In this document: positions 1-5,697 of the stretch, piece after piece
Layout of the letters: every line of letters begins with the position of its first letter
Position numbering within the stretch: position 1 is the stretch's first letter
NCBI GenBank assembly: GCA_964512045.1
Contig: CAZEJK010000242.1
Location: 1-7,838 of the forward strand
Reading direction: 5' to 3'
DNA from: CAZEJK01 sp964512045
GTDB taxonomy: Bacteria; Acidobacteriota; Thermoanaerobaculia; Thermoanaerobaculales; Sulfomarinibacteraceae
Length of the DNA: 7,838 bases
Position numbers and translations under genes: made by a program
The notes under the pieces: generated by a model
The model's input: the letters and a program-made list of their open reading frames with translations, nothing else
Told to the model about the DNA's origin: nothing
The model's database searches: none

Positions 1-160
1 TCTCGGCGAGGTTCAACGGAACGCTCGAAGCGGCTCGGACAGCTTGATCAACCAGGCTCGACCAACCTCGCTGCGCGCCGTAGACGGCGCGGACGGTGGC
101 GGTGAACGCGTGCTGGGCGAGCTCGAGGGCGGTGGTGACGTGATCGGTCGGTTCGTGCAT
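1..160 (-). CDS. Four-helix-bundle protein, S23/IVP type (partial, 5' end only)
   Basis: The 53 visible residues start at ATG 160 and run off the left edge, so the C-terminal half is missing. The start is fixed by an ideal Shine-Dalgarno, AAGGAGGAG, just upstream on the minus strand (about 168-176). The visible part is helical. Its end, LVDQAVRAASSVPLNLAE, matches the hallmark helix of the four-helix-bundle family first found as ORFs in 23S rRNA intervening sequences (pattern L..Q..RAA.S.P.N.AEG). Members are small, about 110-130 residues, and usually of unknown function. A related fold is the accessory protein Avd of diversity-generating retroelements, but nothing here indicates such an element. 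No rRNA sequence surrounds the gene, so it is a free-standing copy. The palindrome directly upstream would sequester its ribosome-binding site. The family call rests on motif and size only. Confidence 0.72.
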   Translation of the reverse strand, partial: MHEPTDHVTTALELAQHAFTATVRAVYGAQRGWSSLVDQAVRAASSVPLNLAE

Positions 161-163
161 GGG

Positions 164-302
164 CGTCTCCTCCTTGGGCATGGCCCTTTCCCAAGCCGCT
201 GGAGCCGGTCGTGTCAAGGATCGCCGTCTGCGGCGACCTTTGGTTTGCCTTGACTCGGCCGGCTGCAGCGGCTACTCCCGTGGCCTGCCCAAGGAGGAGA
301 CG
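164..302. repeat. Long imperfect inverted repeat overlapping the S23-type gene's leader
   Basis: The outer arms are a perfect 17-bp inverted pair, CGTCTCCTCCTTGGGCA (164-180) and TGCCCAAGGAGGAGACG (286-302). Inward, GGCC pairs, then comes an 8-base mismatched loop, then AGCCGCTG, AGCCGG and TCAAGG (214-219) pair with their counterparts, ending at CCTTGA (248-253). The apex carries its own hairpin, TCGCCG-TCTG-CGGCGA (221-236). About 44 of some 56 arm positions match. In a minus-strand transcript the AAGGAGGAG of the four-helix-bundle gene lies inside the outer stem, paired with CUCCUCCUU. The element could be a translational regulator, a small non-autonomous repeat, or both. Sequence outside the arms does not match, so the boundaries are sharp. 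Confidence 0.85.
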
Positions 303-374
303 ACCGTGCCGTCCGGCCACACAGCATGTCCCCGACGTTCCAGCTCCGCCTTCGCATCGGAGCAGGCGTCCGAC

Positions 375-394
375 CACCAGCCACCCAACGAAGC
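375..394 (-). repeat. 20-base dispersed repeat, copy 1
   Basis: On the minus strand this reads GCTTCGTTGGGTGGCTGGTG. It matches the copy at 799-818 at 19 of 20 positions, in the same orientation. Similarity stops at both ends, so it is a short unit and not the edge of a longer duplication visible here. Confidence 0.75.
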
Positions 395-592
395 CTTCCC
401 GGCACCGGTACTGGCCCCCGCCCCGGAAGCCGGCAGCCGGCCCCGGAACTCTGAAGCCCTGTCCATCGGGTTGACCCGCCACCACACTGGCTGCCAACGC
501 AACGGTATCCACAAACGAACTCCTCGCGCGAAAGCCCCAAGCGCCAGGCCGACCCGCACGCCTCGTCGTAGCCGCCTGGCCATCATCCGGGT

Positions 593-643
593 CCGGCTAC
601 CGGCTGTCGGGTCCAGGACCGGAGCCGTAGACCGGGGCCGGTC
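593..643. repeat. Imperfect hairpin and overlapping palindrome
   Basis: CCGG.CTAC.GGCT and GGTCC on the left (593-614) pair with GGACC, AGCCGTAG and CCGG on the right (616-635), with a few bulges, around a single A. The end overlaps a perfect palindrome, GACCGG-GG-CCGGTC (630-643). The two structures compete for the same bases. There is no T-tract, so it is not an ordinary terminator. GC-rich DNA makes chance hairpins common, so significance is uncertain. Confidence 0.4.
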
Positions 644-684
644 GGTGCTCCGATCGACTCGATGGTCGAACAGATCGTCACCCA

Positions 685-769
685 CCCACCCGGCCCGCGA
701 GACGCGGGCCACTACAATCGGACTGACTGCTCTTCGATTGTGGCAGCCGGCGTCTCGCCGGCGGGTGGG
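685..769. repeat. REP-like paired hairpin element (BIME-like)
   Basis: There are two nested levels of symmetry. The arms 685-720 and 735-769 are inverted copies of each other (CCCACCC at one end, CAATCG at the other, about 80% identical) around a 14-base spacer. Each arm also holds a perfect hairpin: GGCCCGCG-AGA-CGCGGGCC (692-710) and GCCGGCG-TCT-CGCCGGC (746-762). The stems differ in sequence yet each remains fully paired, while the central AGA/TCT triplet is kept. This is the pattern of repetitive extragenic palindromes arranged head to head. It lies about 50 bases downstream of the epmB stop, a typical place for such elements. No RAYT transposase is visible. Confidence 0.7.
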
Positions 770-798
770 CGGTGCGAGAGGTCCTTTCGACAGCTGCT

Positions 799-818
799 CA
801 CAAGCCACCCAACGAAGC
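799..818 (-). repeat. 20-base dispersed repeat, copy 2, at the epmB stop codon
   Basis: On the minus strand this reads GCTTCGTTGGGTGGCTTGTG, one mismatch from the copy at 375-394. Its first base is the last base of the epmB TAG stop codon, so the repeat begins where coding ends. Confidence 0.75.
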
Positions 819-1810
819 TACACGGGCCGCTTTGCGGGCTCGCCCGGGACCTCCCGCACGAGACGCGGCACCATGTAACCGGGCACCAGCTCGAGCATCG
901 TCTCGATGAGCTGGCGCGCACGCGCCTCCGAGACCTCGAAGTGCGCCGCGCCGGCGACGCGGTCCAGAAGATGCAGGTAGTAGGGCAGCACACCGGCTTC
1001 CACCAGCCGTTCACTGAGCCGAGCCAACGCCTGCACGGAGTCGTTAATGCCGCGAAGGAGAACAGCCTGGTGGAGCACCAACGCTCCAGCGGCGCGGAGT
1101 CGTTGCACGGCCGTAGCAACCGGCTCATCGATCTCGTTGCCGTGGTTTGCGTGCAGCACCACAATCGGCTGCAACCGTGTCCCGGTCAGCCACGACACCA
1201 GCGCATCGGTGACCCGTTCGGGGATCAGGATCGGCAGCCGGGTGTGCACCCGCAGCCGGCGAAGGCTGGAGATCTCGGCAAGCCGTCCGGCCAGCTCGGC
1301 CAATCGATCGTCCTCCAGCATCAACGGATCACCGCCAGAGAGGATCACCTCGGTGGTGTCCGGCTGCTCGGCCAGCATGGCGAGTGCAGCATCGAGCCCT
1401 CCCTTGCCGACCCTCTCCAGCGACGGCACCACATGATGACGCCTGAAGCAATATCGACATGCACATGCACACCGCGATGTCACCATCAACAGAGCTCGTC
1501 CGCGGTACTTGCTGAGCACACCCGGCACGGACCCCGCACTTGCCTCCACCAATGGATCTGTACAAAACCCGGGCACCTCCGCGTCCTCCTCGGCCAGCGG
1601 GAGAAACTGTCGGAGCAGCGGATCGTTCGGGTCGCCAGCTCGCATCCGGCGCACCATCGCCATTGGCACTCGCAGCGGAGGCTGCGGTCCCCGCGGCGGC
1701 GGAAGATCGGCGCAACTTTCCAGGTCCAGAATCTTCAGGAGCTGCGTGCGATCTGTCACTGCGGTCCCGAGCTCATGCTGCCATCCGCCAGAGGTTTTAT
1801 GTATCATCAC
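818..1810 (-). CDS. epmB: EF-P--(R)-beta-lysine pathway lysine 2,3-aminomutase EpmB
   Basis: This radical SAM, PLP-dependent enzyme converts L-lysine to (R)-beta-lysine, which EpmA then attaches to EF-P. The protein has 330 residues (E. coli EpmB has 342). The CxxxCxxC cluster site is C114, C118, C121 in a CRYCFRRH context, with an extra C116. An SGGDPL motif lies at 158-163, YYLHLLDRV.GAAHF at 277-291, and a C-terminal PGEPAK segment in which K327 is the inferred PLP lysine by alignment with the family. Similarity to EpmB is strong along the whole length (for example NPDDPLLRQ-like at 61-69, PGFCTDPL at 80-87). The start is GTG 1810 or ATG 1807, which are adjacent in frame; the Shine-Dalgarno is weak. 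The gene is divergent from efp, 53 bases apart, as in E. coli. Residues 37-39 are Pro-Pro-Pro, which E. coli EpmB lacks at this place. Confidence 0.95.
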   Translation of the reverse strand: MMIHKTSGGWQHELGTAVTDRTQLLKILDLESCADLPPPRGPQPPLRVPMAMVRRMRAGDPNDPLLRQFLPLAEEDAEVPGFCTDPLVEASAGSVPGVLSKYRGRALLMVTSRCACACRYCFRRHHVVPSLERVGKGGLDAALAMLAEQPDTTEVILSGGDPLMLEDDRLAELAGRLAEISSLRRLRVHTRLPILIPERVTDALVSWLTGTRLQPIVVLHANHGNEIDEPVATAVQRLRAAGALVLHQAVLLRGINDSVQALARLSERLVEAGVLPYYLHLLDRVAGAAHFEVSEARARQLIETMLELVPGYMVPRLVREVPGEPAKRPV

Positions 1811-1823
1811 GCCCCGAGTCTGC

Positions 1824-1839
1824 CGATTCGGTAGAATCG
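1824..1839. promoter_or_regulatory. Inverted repeat over the efp -10 region (candidate operator)
   Basis: CGATTC-GGTA-GAATCG is a perfect 6-bp inverted repeat with a 4-base centre. It lies between the divergent epmB and efp genes and covers the putative efp -10 box, so a bound protein could affect both directions. The regulator is unknown, and chance is possible for a repeat this short. Confidence 0.4.
1832..1837 (+). promoter_or_regulatory. Putative efp -10 box
   Basis: TAGAAT differs from TATAAT at one base and would place the start of transcription near 1844, giving a leader of about 20 bases. No good -35 box is visible 16-18 bases upstream. Confidence 0.5.
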
Positions 1840-1863
1840 ATGCAAGCTGAAACGAGGGAGTGT

Positions 1864-2433
1864 ATGGCCGACTACAGTACCAACGAGCTTCGCAACGGAC
1901 TGAAGGTGATGATCGACGGGGATCCGGGGGTCATCGTGGACACGGAGTTCGTCAAGCCTGGCAAGGGCCAGGCGTTCGTCCGCGTCAAAACCAAGAACTT
2001 GAAGACGCAGCGGATCATCGAGAAGACCCTCAAGTCCGGTGAGGGGATGGACGCCGCCGACGTGATCGACACCGACATGGAGTACCTGTACAAGGACGGC
2101 GAGTTCTGGACCTTCATGAACCCGGACACGTTCGAGCAGCACGCGGCAGGCTCGGAGGCAGTCGGCGACGCTGCCCAGTGGCTCAAGGAGGGAGACACCT
2201 GTACCGTCACCCTCTACAACGGAGCTCCGATCGTCATCACGCCGCCGAACTTCGTCACCCTCGAGGTCACGCAGACCGATCCCGGCGTGCGCGGCGATAC
2301 ATCCTCAGGAGGCAGCAAGCCCGCCACGCTGGAGACCGGCGCCGTCGTGCGCGTGCCGCTGTTCATCACCGAGGGCGAGCTGCTGAAGATCGACACCCGA
2401 TCGGGCGAGTACGTCTCCCGCGCCAAGGAGTGA
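1864..2433 (+). CDS. efp: Elongation factor P
   Basis: EF-P binds between the ribosomal P and E sites and speeds peptide-bond formation at consecutive prolines. The protein has 189 residues, the usual length. Domain I carries the tip loop KPGKGQAF at 31-38, with Lys34 at the same position as the modified lysine of E. coli EF-P. Domain II includes YLYKDGEFWTFMN (74-86). The C-terminal OB domain holds the TDPG.RGDT..G..KPATLETGA signature (138-160) and ends DTRSGEYVSR. ATG 1864 follows GAGGGAG (Shine-Dalgarno, 1854-1860) and matches the family N-terminus. The flanking epmB and epmA imply beta-lysylation of Lys34. No EpmC hydroxylase gene is in the window. The call is unambiguous. Confidence 0.98.
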   Translation: MADYSTNELRNGLKVMIDGDPGVIVDTEFVKPGKGQAFVRVKTKNLKTQRIIEKTLKSGEGMDAADVIDTDMEYLYKDGEFWTFMNPDTFEQHAAGSEAVGDAAQWLKEGDTCTVTLYNGAPIVITPPNFVTLEVTQTDPGVRGDTSSGGSKPATLETGAVVRVPLFITEGELLKIDTRSGEYVSRAKE

Positions 2434-2454
2434 CGGCCCCGCGCCGATACCGCC

Positions 2455-3429
2455 GTGACCCAGACCTGGCGTCCCACAGCTGAGCTGGCACGCCTCCGCC
2501 GCTGGGCGGATGTCGTTGGCTGTCTCCGCAACTTCTTTGCCGAACGCGGCGTGCTCGAGGTATCGACGCCGCTGCTGTCCCACGCCACGGTCACCGATCT
2601 CCACCTCCACTCGCTGACCACGACCTGGTACGGCCCGGGCGTCGGCGCGCCGGAGACTCTGTACCTCCAGACCTCGCCGGAGTTCGCAATGAAGCGGCTT
2701 CTGGCCGCCGGCTCTGGACCGATCTATCAGATCACCAAGGCGTTCCGTGACGGCGAGGCCGGTCGGCGACACAACCCCGAGTTCACCATGCTCGAGTGGT
2801 ACCGGCCAGGGTTTGACCACCACGGACTGATGGACGAGATGGACGAGCTGCTGAACGCCGTCCTCGGCTCGCGCGCAGCCGAACGGCTCACGTACGCCGA
2901 GGCGGTCGCGCGCCATGCCGATCTCGACCCGCACACGGCGCCGACGGCCACACTCCGTGAGCGGGCCCGTGCGGCGCACCCAGGCCTCAGCTCCCAGCTC
3001 GATCCGGACGACCGGGATCTCTGGCTCCAGGTCCTCATGAGCGAGGTCGTCGAGCCCCAGCTCGGCCTCGGACGCCCGACATTCCTGTACGACTACCCCG
3101 CCTCACAGGCAGCACTGGCGCGCGTACGCCGCGGTCCACCGGACGTTGCCGAACGGTTCGAGGTGTACATCGGTGGCATCGAGCTGGCGAACGGTTTCCA
3201 CGAGCTCGCGGATCCAGTCGAGCAGGAGCGCCGGTTCCAGGCCGACCTCGAAGCCCGCCGGCGCCGCGGGCTGCGCGACGTACCGATCGACCGGAACCTG
3301 CTCGACGCCCTCGCCCACGGCCTGCCGGACTGCGCCGGCGTTGCGCTCGGTGTCGACCGCCTCGTCATGCTCGCCAGCGGGACGACCAGCATCGCCGACG
3401 TGATTCCGTTTCCCATCGATCGCGCATAG
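2455..3429 (+). CDS. epmA: EF-P--(R)-beta-lysine ligase EpmA
   Basis: This paralogue of the class II lysyl-tRNA synthetase catalytic core activates (R)-beta-lysine and transfers it to EF-P Lys34; it has no anticodon-binding domain. The protein has 324 residues, against 325 in E. coli. Motif 1 spans about 25-50 (RGVLEVSTP, ATVTDLHL). The motif 2 region is TSPEFAMKRLLAAGSGPIYQ through FRDGEAGRRHNPEFTMLEWY (73-116). Motif 3 is GVALGVDRLVMLASG (295-309), with Arg302. The GIELANGFHE block (241-250) is near identical to EpmA. The GTG start at 2455 gives an N-terminus that aligns with E. coli EpmA; no good Shine-Dalgarno is visible. The gene lies 21 bases after efp and in the same reading frame, so expression is probably coupled. 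Confidence 0.96.
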   Translation: MTQTWRPTAELARLRRWADVVGCLRNFFAERGVLEVSTPLLSHATVTDLHLHSLTTTWYGPGVGAPETLYLQTSPEFAMKRLLAAGSGPIYQITKAFRDGEAGRRHNPEFTMLEWYRPGFDHHGLMDEMDELLNAVLGSRAAERLTYAEAVARHADLDPHTAPTATLRERARAAHPGLSSQLDPDDRDLWLQVLMSEVVEPQLGLGRPTFLYDYPASQAALARVRRGPPDVAERFEVYIGGIELANGFHELADPVEQERRFQADLEARRRRGLRDVPIDRNLLDALAHGLPDCAGVALGVDRLVMLASGTTSIADVIPFPIDRA

Positions 3430-3437
3430 TCTCGGTG

Positions 3438-3446
3438 TGCTACCGT
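3438..3446 (+). promoter_or_regulatory. Putative extended -10 promoter of the cinA-like gene
   Basis: TGC-TACCGT (3438-3446) fits an extended -10 (TGn-TAnnnT). The box ends 6 bases before the ATG at 3453, which would put the transcription start at or next to the start codon, a leaderless layout. The gene also lacks a Shine-Dalgarno. This is inference from spacing. Confidence 0.4.
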
Positions 3447-3452
3447 CCGGGC

Positions 3453-4619
3453 ATGGAGAGCATCGAAATCGTGACTGTCGGGGACGAGCTGGTAGAAGGC
3501 CGCCTGGTCGACACCAACTCTGCCTACATCTCGGACTGCCTCGTCTCGGCTGGCCTGGCTGTCGGCCGACACACGTCGGTACCGGACGACCAGGACAGCA
3601 TCGTCACGGTTCTGCGCGACGCCGCGTCGCGGTCCGATGCGCTGGTGGTGTCTGGTGGCCTCGGTCCCACCACCGACGACCTGACCGCACGTGCGGCTGC
3701 GGCGGCGTTCGGCCTTCCGATCGAGCAGCACCCCCAGGCCCTCGACCACGTCGAGCACTTCTTTGAGCTGCGGGGTCGTACCATGCCCGCGAACAACCGG
3801 CAGCAAGCCGACCTCCCAGCCGGTTGCGCGGTGATCCCGAACCCGAACGGTACCGCCGTGGGGTTCTCGCTGCAGGCCGATAGCTGCTGGTGTGCCTTCC
3901 TGCCCGGCGTTCCGCACGAGCTGAAGGAGATGCTACACACCACCGTGCTCGGAGAGCTGTTGCAGCGGTTCGAGGCCGATCCCCCACAGATCGCCACGCT
4001 GAAGCTGTTCGGTCTCGGCGAGTCGGACGTCGGTCAGCGTCTCGACGGTATCGAGTCGGCCCTCGGCTCCCCAGGAGATCTTCTGGTACAGTACCGGGCC
4101 TCGTTCCCGGAGATCCACGTCCGGTTCCGGCTCCACGGCGACCACGCGCCCGCCACCCTCGCGGCGGTCGTCACAGAGGCGAGACGTCGCCTCGGACCGC
4201 CGGTGTACGCCGTGGGAGACGCTCGCTGCGACACGACGTTTGCAGAGGTGGCCGCACGAGCACTCCGCGCCGCCGATGCCACGGTGGCGTTCGCCGAAGG
4301 GCTGACCGCCGGACGCACCGTCTCTCTGTTCGCCGTCAACGAGACCCTGATGGCCCCGGTTGCTGGCGCCGAGGTTGTGCCGTTCGGACCGGACGAAGCC
4401 TTGAGCCGAGCCTGGGGTGTACGCTCCAGGTTCGACACCAGCTTCGGCTGCGCGGTGACTGGGTCAGCCGACGGTGGGCTAATCCGCGTGGCCATCGCCG
4501 GACCCGAGGACCATAGCCAGAAGGACCTGACGTTCCCGATCGATACGGATCGATTGCGCACGCTGGCCGCCCACGTCGCCGTCGCCCGTCTGCTCCGCGC
4601 TGTTCGTCACCACAGCTGA
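3453..4619 (+). CDS. CinA-family protein with degenerate C-terminal deamidase domain
   Basis: The protein has 388 residues; CinA proteins are usually about 410-430. The N-terminal molybdopterin-binding-like domain (COG1058) is well kept: TVGDELVEGRLVDTNSAYI (8-26), SGGLGPTTDDLTAR (67-80), NPNGTAVGF (130-138) and FLPGVPHELKEM (149-160). In characterised CinA this half is an ADP-ribose/NAD-related pyrophosphatase. The C-terminal half aligns with the PncC nicotinamide-nucleotide amidase (COG1546), but the AESCTGG motif with its catalytic Ser reads AEGLTAG (281-287) and the TG.AGP loop reads TGSADGG (336-342). The GVVTYSN..K..LGV block is also altered (EVVPFGPDEALSRAWGV, 307-323). The amidase is therefore probably inactive. 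The reading frame is intact with normal codon use, so the domain is kept, not decaying by frameshift. ATG 3453 is chosen because IEIVTVGDEL then sits at the usual N-terminal position. Confidence 0.88.
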   Translation: MESIEIVTVGDELVEGRLVDTNSAYISDCLVSAGLAVGRHTSVPDDQDSIVTVLRDAASRSDALVVSGGLGPTTDDLTARAAAAAFGLPIEQHPQALDHVEHFFELRGRTMPANNRQQADLPAGCAVIPNPNGTAVGFSLQADSCWCAFLPGVPHELKEMLHTTVLGELLQRFEADPPQIATLKLFGLGESDVGQRLDGIESALGSPGDLLVQYRASFPEIHVRFRLHGDHAPATLAAVVTEARRRLGPPVYAVGDARCDTTFAEVAARALRAADATVAFAEGLTAGRTVSLFAVNETLMAPVAGAEVVPFGPDEALSRAWGVRSRFDTSFGCAVTGSADGGLIRVAIAGPEDHSQKDLTFPIDTDRLRTLAAHVAVARLLRAVRHHS

Positions 4620-4670
4620 CGGAGATCAGATAACGGGATCAATCTGCGGGACTTCACGGACGGCTTATCG

Positions 4671-4679
4671 TGTTACAAC
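4671..4679 (+). promoter_or_regulatory. Possible promoter of the SpoIIE-type phosphatase gene
   Basis: TGT-TACAAC resembles an extended -10, with TTCACG (4653-4658) upstream at a short 15-base spacing. It would give a leader of about 50 bases. The hexamer lacks the final T, so support is weak. The rest of the 115-base gap after the cinA-like gene shows nothing else. Confidence 0.28.
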
Positions 4680-4734
4680 ATCATGAGCCCGCCTGAGCCA
4701 CGTGCATCGCACCCGCTCGACGGAGAGGAGAGCC

Positions 4735-5646
4735 ATGGCAACGTGCGACATTGGGCAAGCAGAGGAGCAGTCCCGGGAGCTTGAGCAGGAGATGGAGAAT
4801 CTGCACTCCATCTTCGAGGCGGTCTACGCCTATCCGACGACGTTCTCTCTCGCCGACGTGGACATCTTCGGCCGATCGTTCCCCGTGCATGGAATGCTCG
4901 GCGGAGACCACCTGATCTTCCTGGACTTCGCCCGCCGCTACGACCTCAACCGGCGCATCGCCGATGCACGAGCAGCGGGCCACGACGAGGTTGCCGCGCA
5001 CCTCGAGGACAACAGATCCAAGGTCGGCGTCATGATTGCGGACGTCTCGGGGCACCGCGTCACCGATACGCTCCTCGCTGCCATGCTGCACCAGGCGTTT
5101 CTCGTGGGGGTGGACTACGAGCTGGGCATGAGCGGCCACGTCACGCCGCGTCTTTTCGAGATCCTGAACACGCGCTTCTACCAGTCGTCCAGCGTGACCA
5201 AGTTCGTCACCATGATCTACGGCGAGATCGACGCCAAAGGCACCTTCCGGTTCATCTCCGCCGGCCATCCGCGTCCGTTGATCTACTCCGCCGAGTACGG
5301 CCGGTTCGTGGACATCGACCGCTCGCTGATGACCACCGTCCATCCGATCGGCCTGTTCCCGACGGAGAACGACATCGATCAGGACGTCAACGCGCGTCCA
5401 ACCGCGGTCAGCCCGCGCCACCACGTCAACCAGGTCAGTCTCATGAACCACGGGGATGTGCTGCTGCTGTTCACTGACGGGGCATTCGAGCACCTCCCGG
5501 TGGACCTCACCACGGTCCTGGAACCGACACTCCAACGGATGGTCGGCAGAGGCTCCCGCGAGATCGTCGAGGCCGCCCGCGCCGACCTCTCCCGTTTCGG
5601 CCCGCCCGGCGATGACATGAGCCTGGTGGCGATTCAGCGGCGCTGA
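4735..5646 (+). CDS. SpoIIE/PP2C-type serine phosphatase, stand-alone
   Basis: This is a probable cytoplasmic, metal-dependent protein serine/threonine phosphatase of the RsbU/SpoIIE class, which typically acts on anti-sigma-factor antagonists. The protein has 303 residues. A short helical, Glu-rich N-terminus (about 8-30) is followed directly by the catalytic domain. Metal-binding and core motifs are MLGGDHLIF (54-62), VGVMIADVSGH (97-107, Asp103), FRFISAGHPRPLIY (171-184), LLLFTDGAFEH (243-253, Asp248) and GPPGDDMSLVAI (289-300). No PAS, GAF, receiver or membrane segment is present, so activation must come through a partner. No STAS-domain or anti-sigma gene is next to it. ATG 4735 has a GGAGAGGAG Shine-Dalgarno 4 bases upstream; the longer frame from 4702 adds only unconserved residues. 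It converges with the DUF349 gene, with a 51-base gap. Confidence 0.9.
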   Translation: MATCDIGQAEEQSRELEQEMENLHSIFEAVYAYPTTFSLADVDIFGRSFPVHGMLGGDHLIFLDFARRYDLNRRIADARAAGHDEVAAHLEDNRSKVGVMIADVSGHRVTDTLLAAMLHQAFLVGVDYELGMSGHVTPRLFEILNTRFYQSSSVTKFVTMIYGEIDAKGTFRFISAGHPRPLIYSAEYGRFVDIDRSLMTTVHPIGLFPTENDIDQDVNARPTAVSPRHHVNQVSLMNHGDVLLLFTDGAFEHLPVDLTTVLEPTLQRMVGRGSREIVEAARADLSRFGPPGDDMSLVAIQRR

Positions 5647-5697
5647 ACCACCTGCTCGACGTACAGCTCGACAGCACGCGGCAGGACGACGACGCCC

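Larger units (their letters stand above)
303..817. other. Non-coding, hairpin-rich segment with no supported gene
   Basis: Open frames on both strands give proteins rich in Arg, Ser, Pro and Gly with no recognisable domain, typical of chance frames in GC-rich DNA. The stretch holds two copies of a 20-base repeat (the second reaching base 818), a double-hairpin REP-like element (685-769), an imperfect hairpin around 593-635 with a GACCGG-GG-CCGGTC palindrome at 630-643, and an inverted GCCAGGC/GCCTGGC pair at 543-549 and 574-580. It separates the 3' end of epmB from the four-helix-bundle gene, both on the minus strand. A promoter for the latter should lie here, but I could not identify one. 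Confidence 0.7.

Noticed and set aside
1..302. Diversity-generating retroelement, suggested by the Avd-like fold of the four-helix-bundle protein
   Set aside because: No reverse transcriptase, template repeat or variable repeat is visible. The sequence fits the S23/IVP group at least as well.
272..586. Minus-strand 104-residue frame beginning MMARRLRRG, with a basic, Trp-rich middle
   Set aside because: It has no convincing ribosome-binding site, crosses the 20-base repeat and runs into the palindrome, and gives no recognisable family. A decayed gene remnant cannot be excluded.
306..878. Plus-strand frame from GTG 306 preceded by a good Shine-Dalgarno (AAGGAGGAG)
   Set aside because: The ribosome-binding site is the mirror arm of the palindrome. 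The 190-residue product is Arg/Ser/Pro-rich with no domain and runs antisense into the end of epmB.
662..1834. 390-residue plus-strand open frame
   Set aside because: It is antisense to epmB, which is unambiguous. Long antisense frames are expected at this GC content.
1774..1850. epmB promoter with TTGCAT and CAGACT at 17-base spacing on the minus strand
   Set aside because: Both hexamers match the consensus poorly and the second sits only six bases before the GTG. Not strong enough to list as a feature.
4681..5535. 284-residue minus-strand open frame
   Set aside because: It is a shadow of the SpoIIE-type phosphatase, whose motifs are all on the plus strand.
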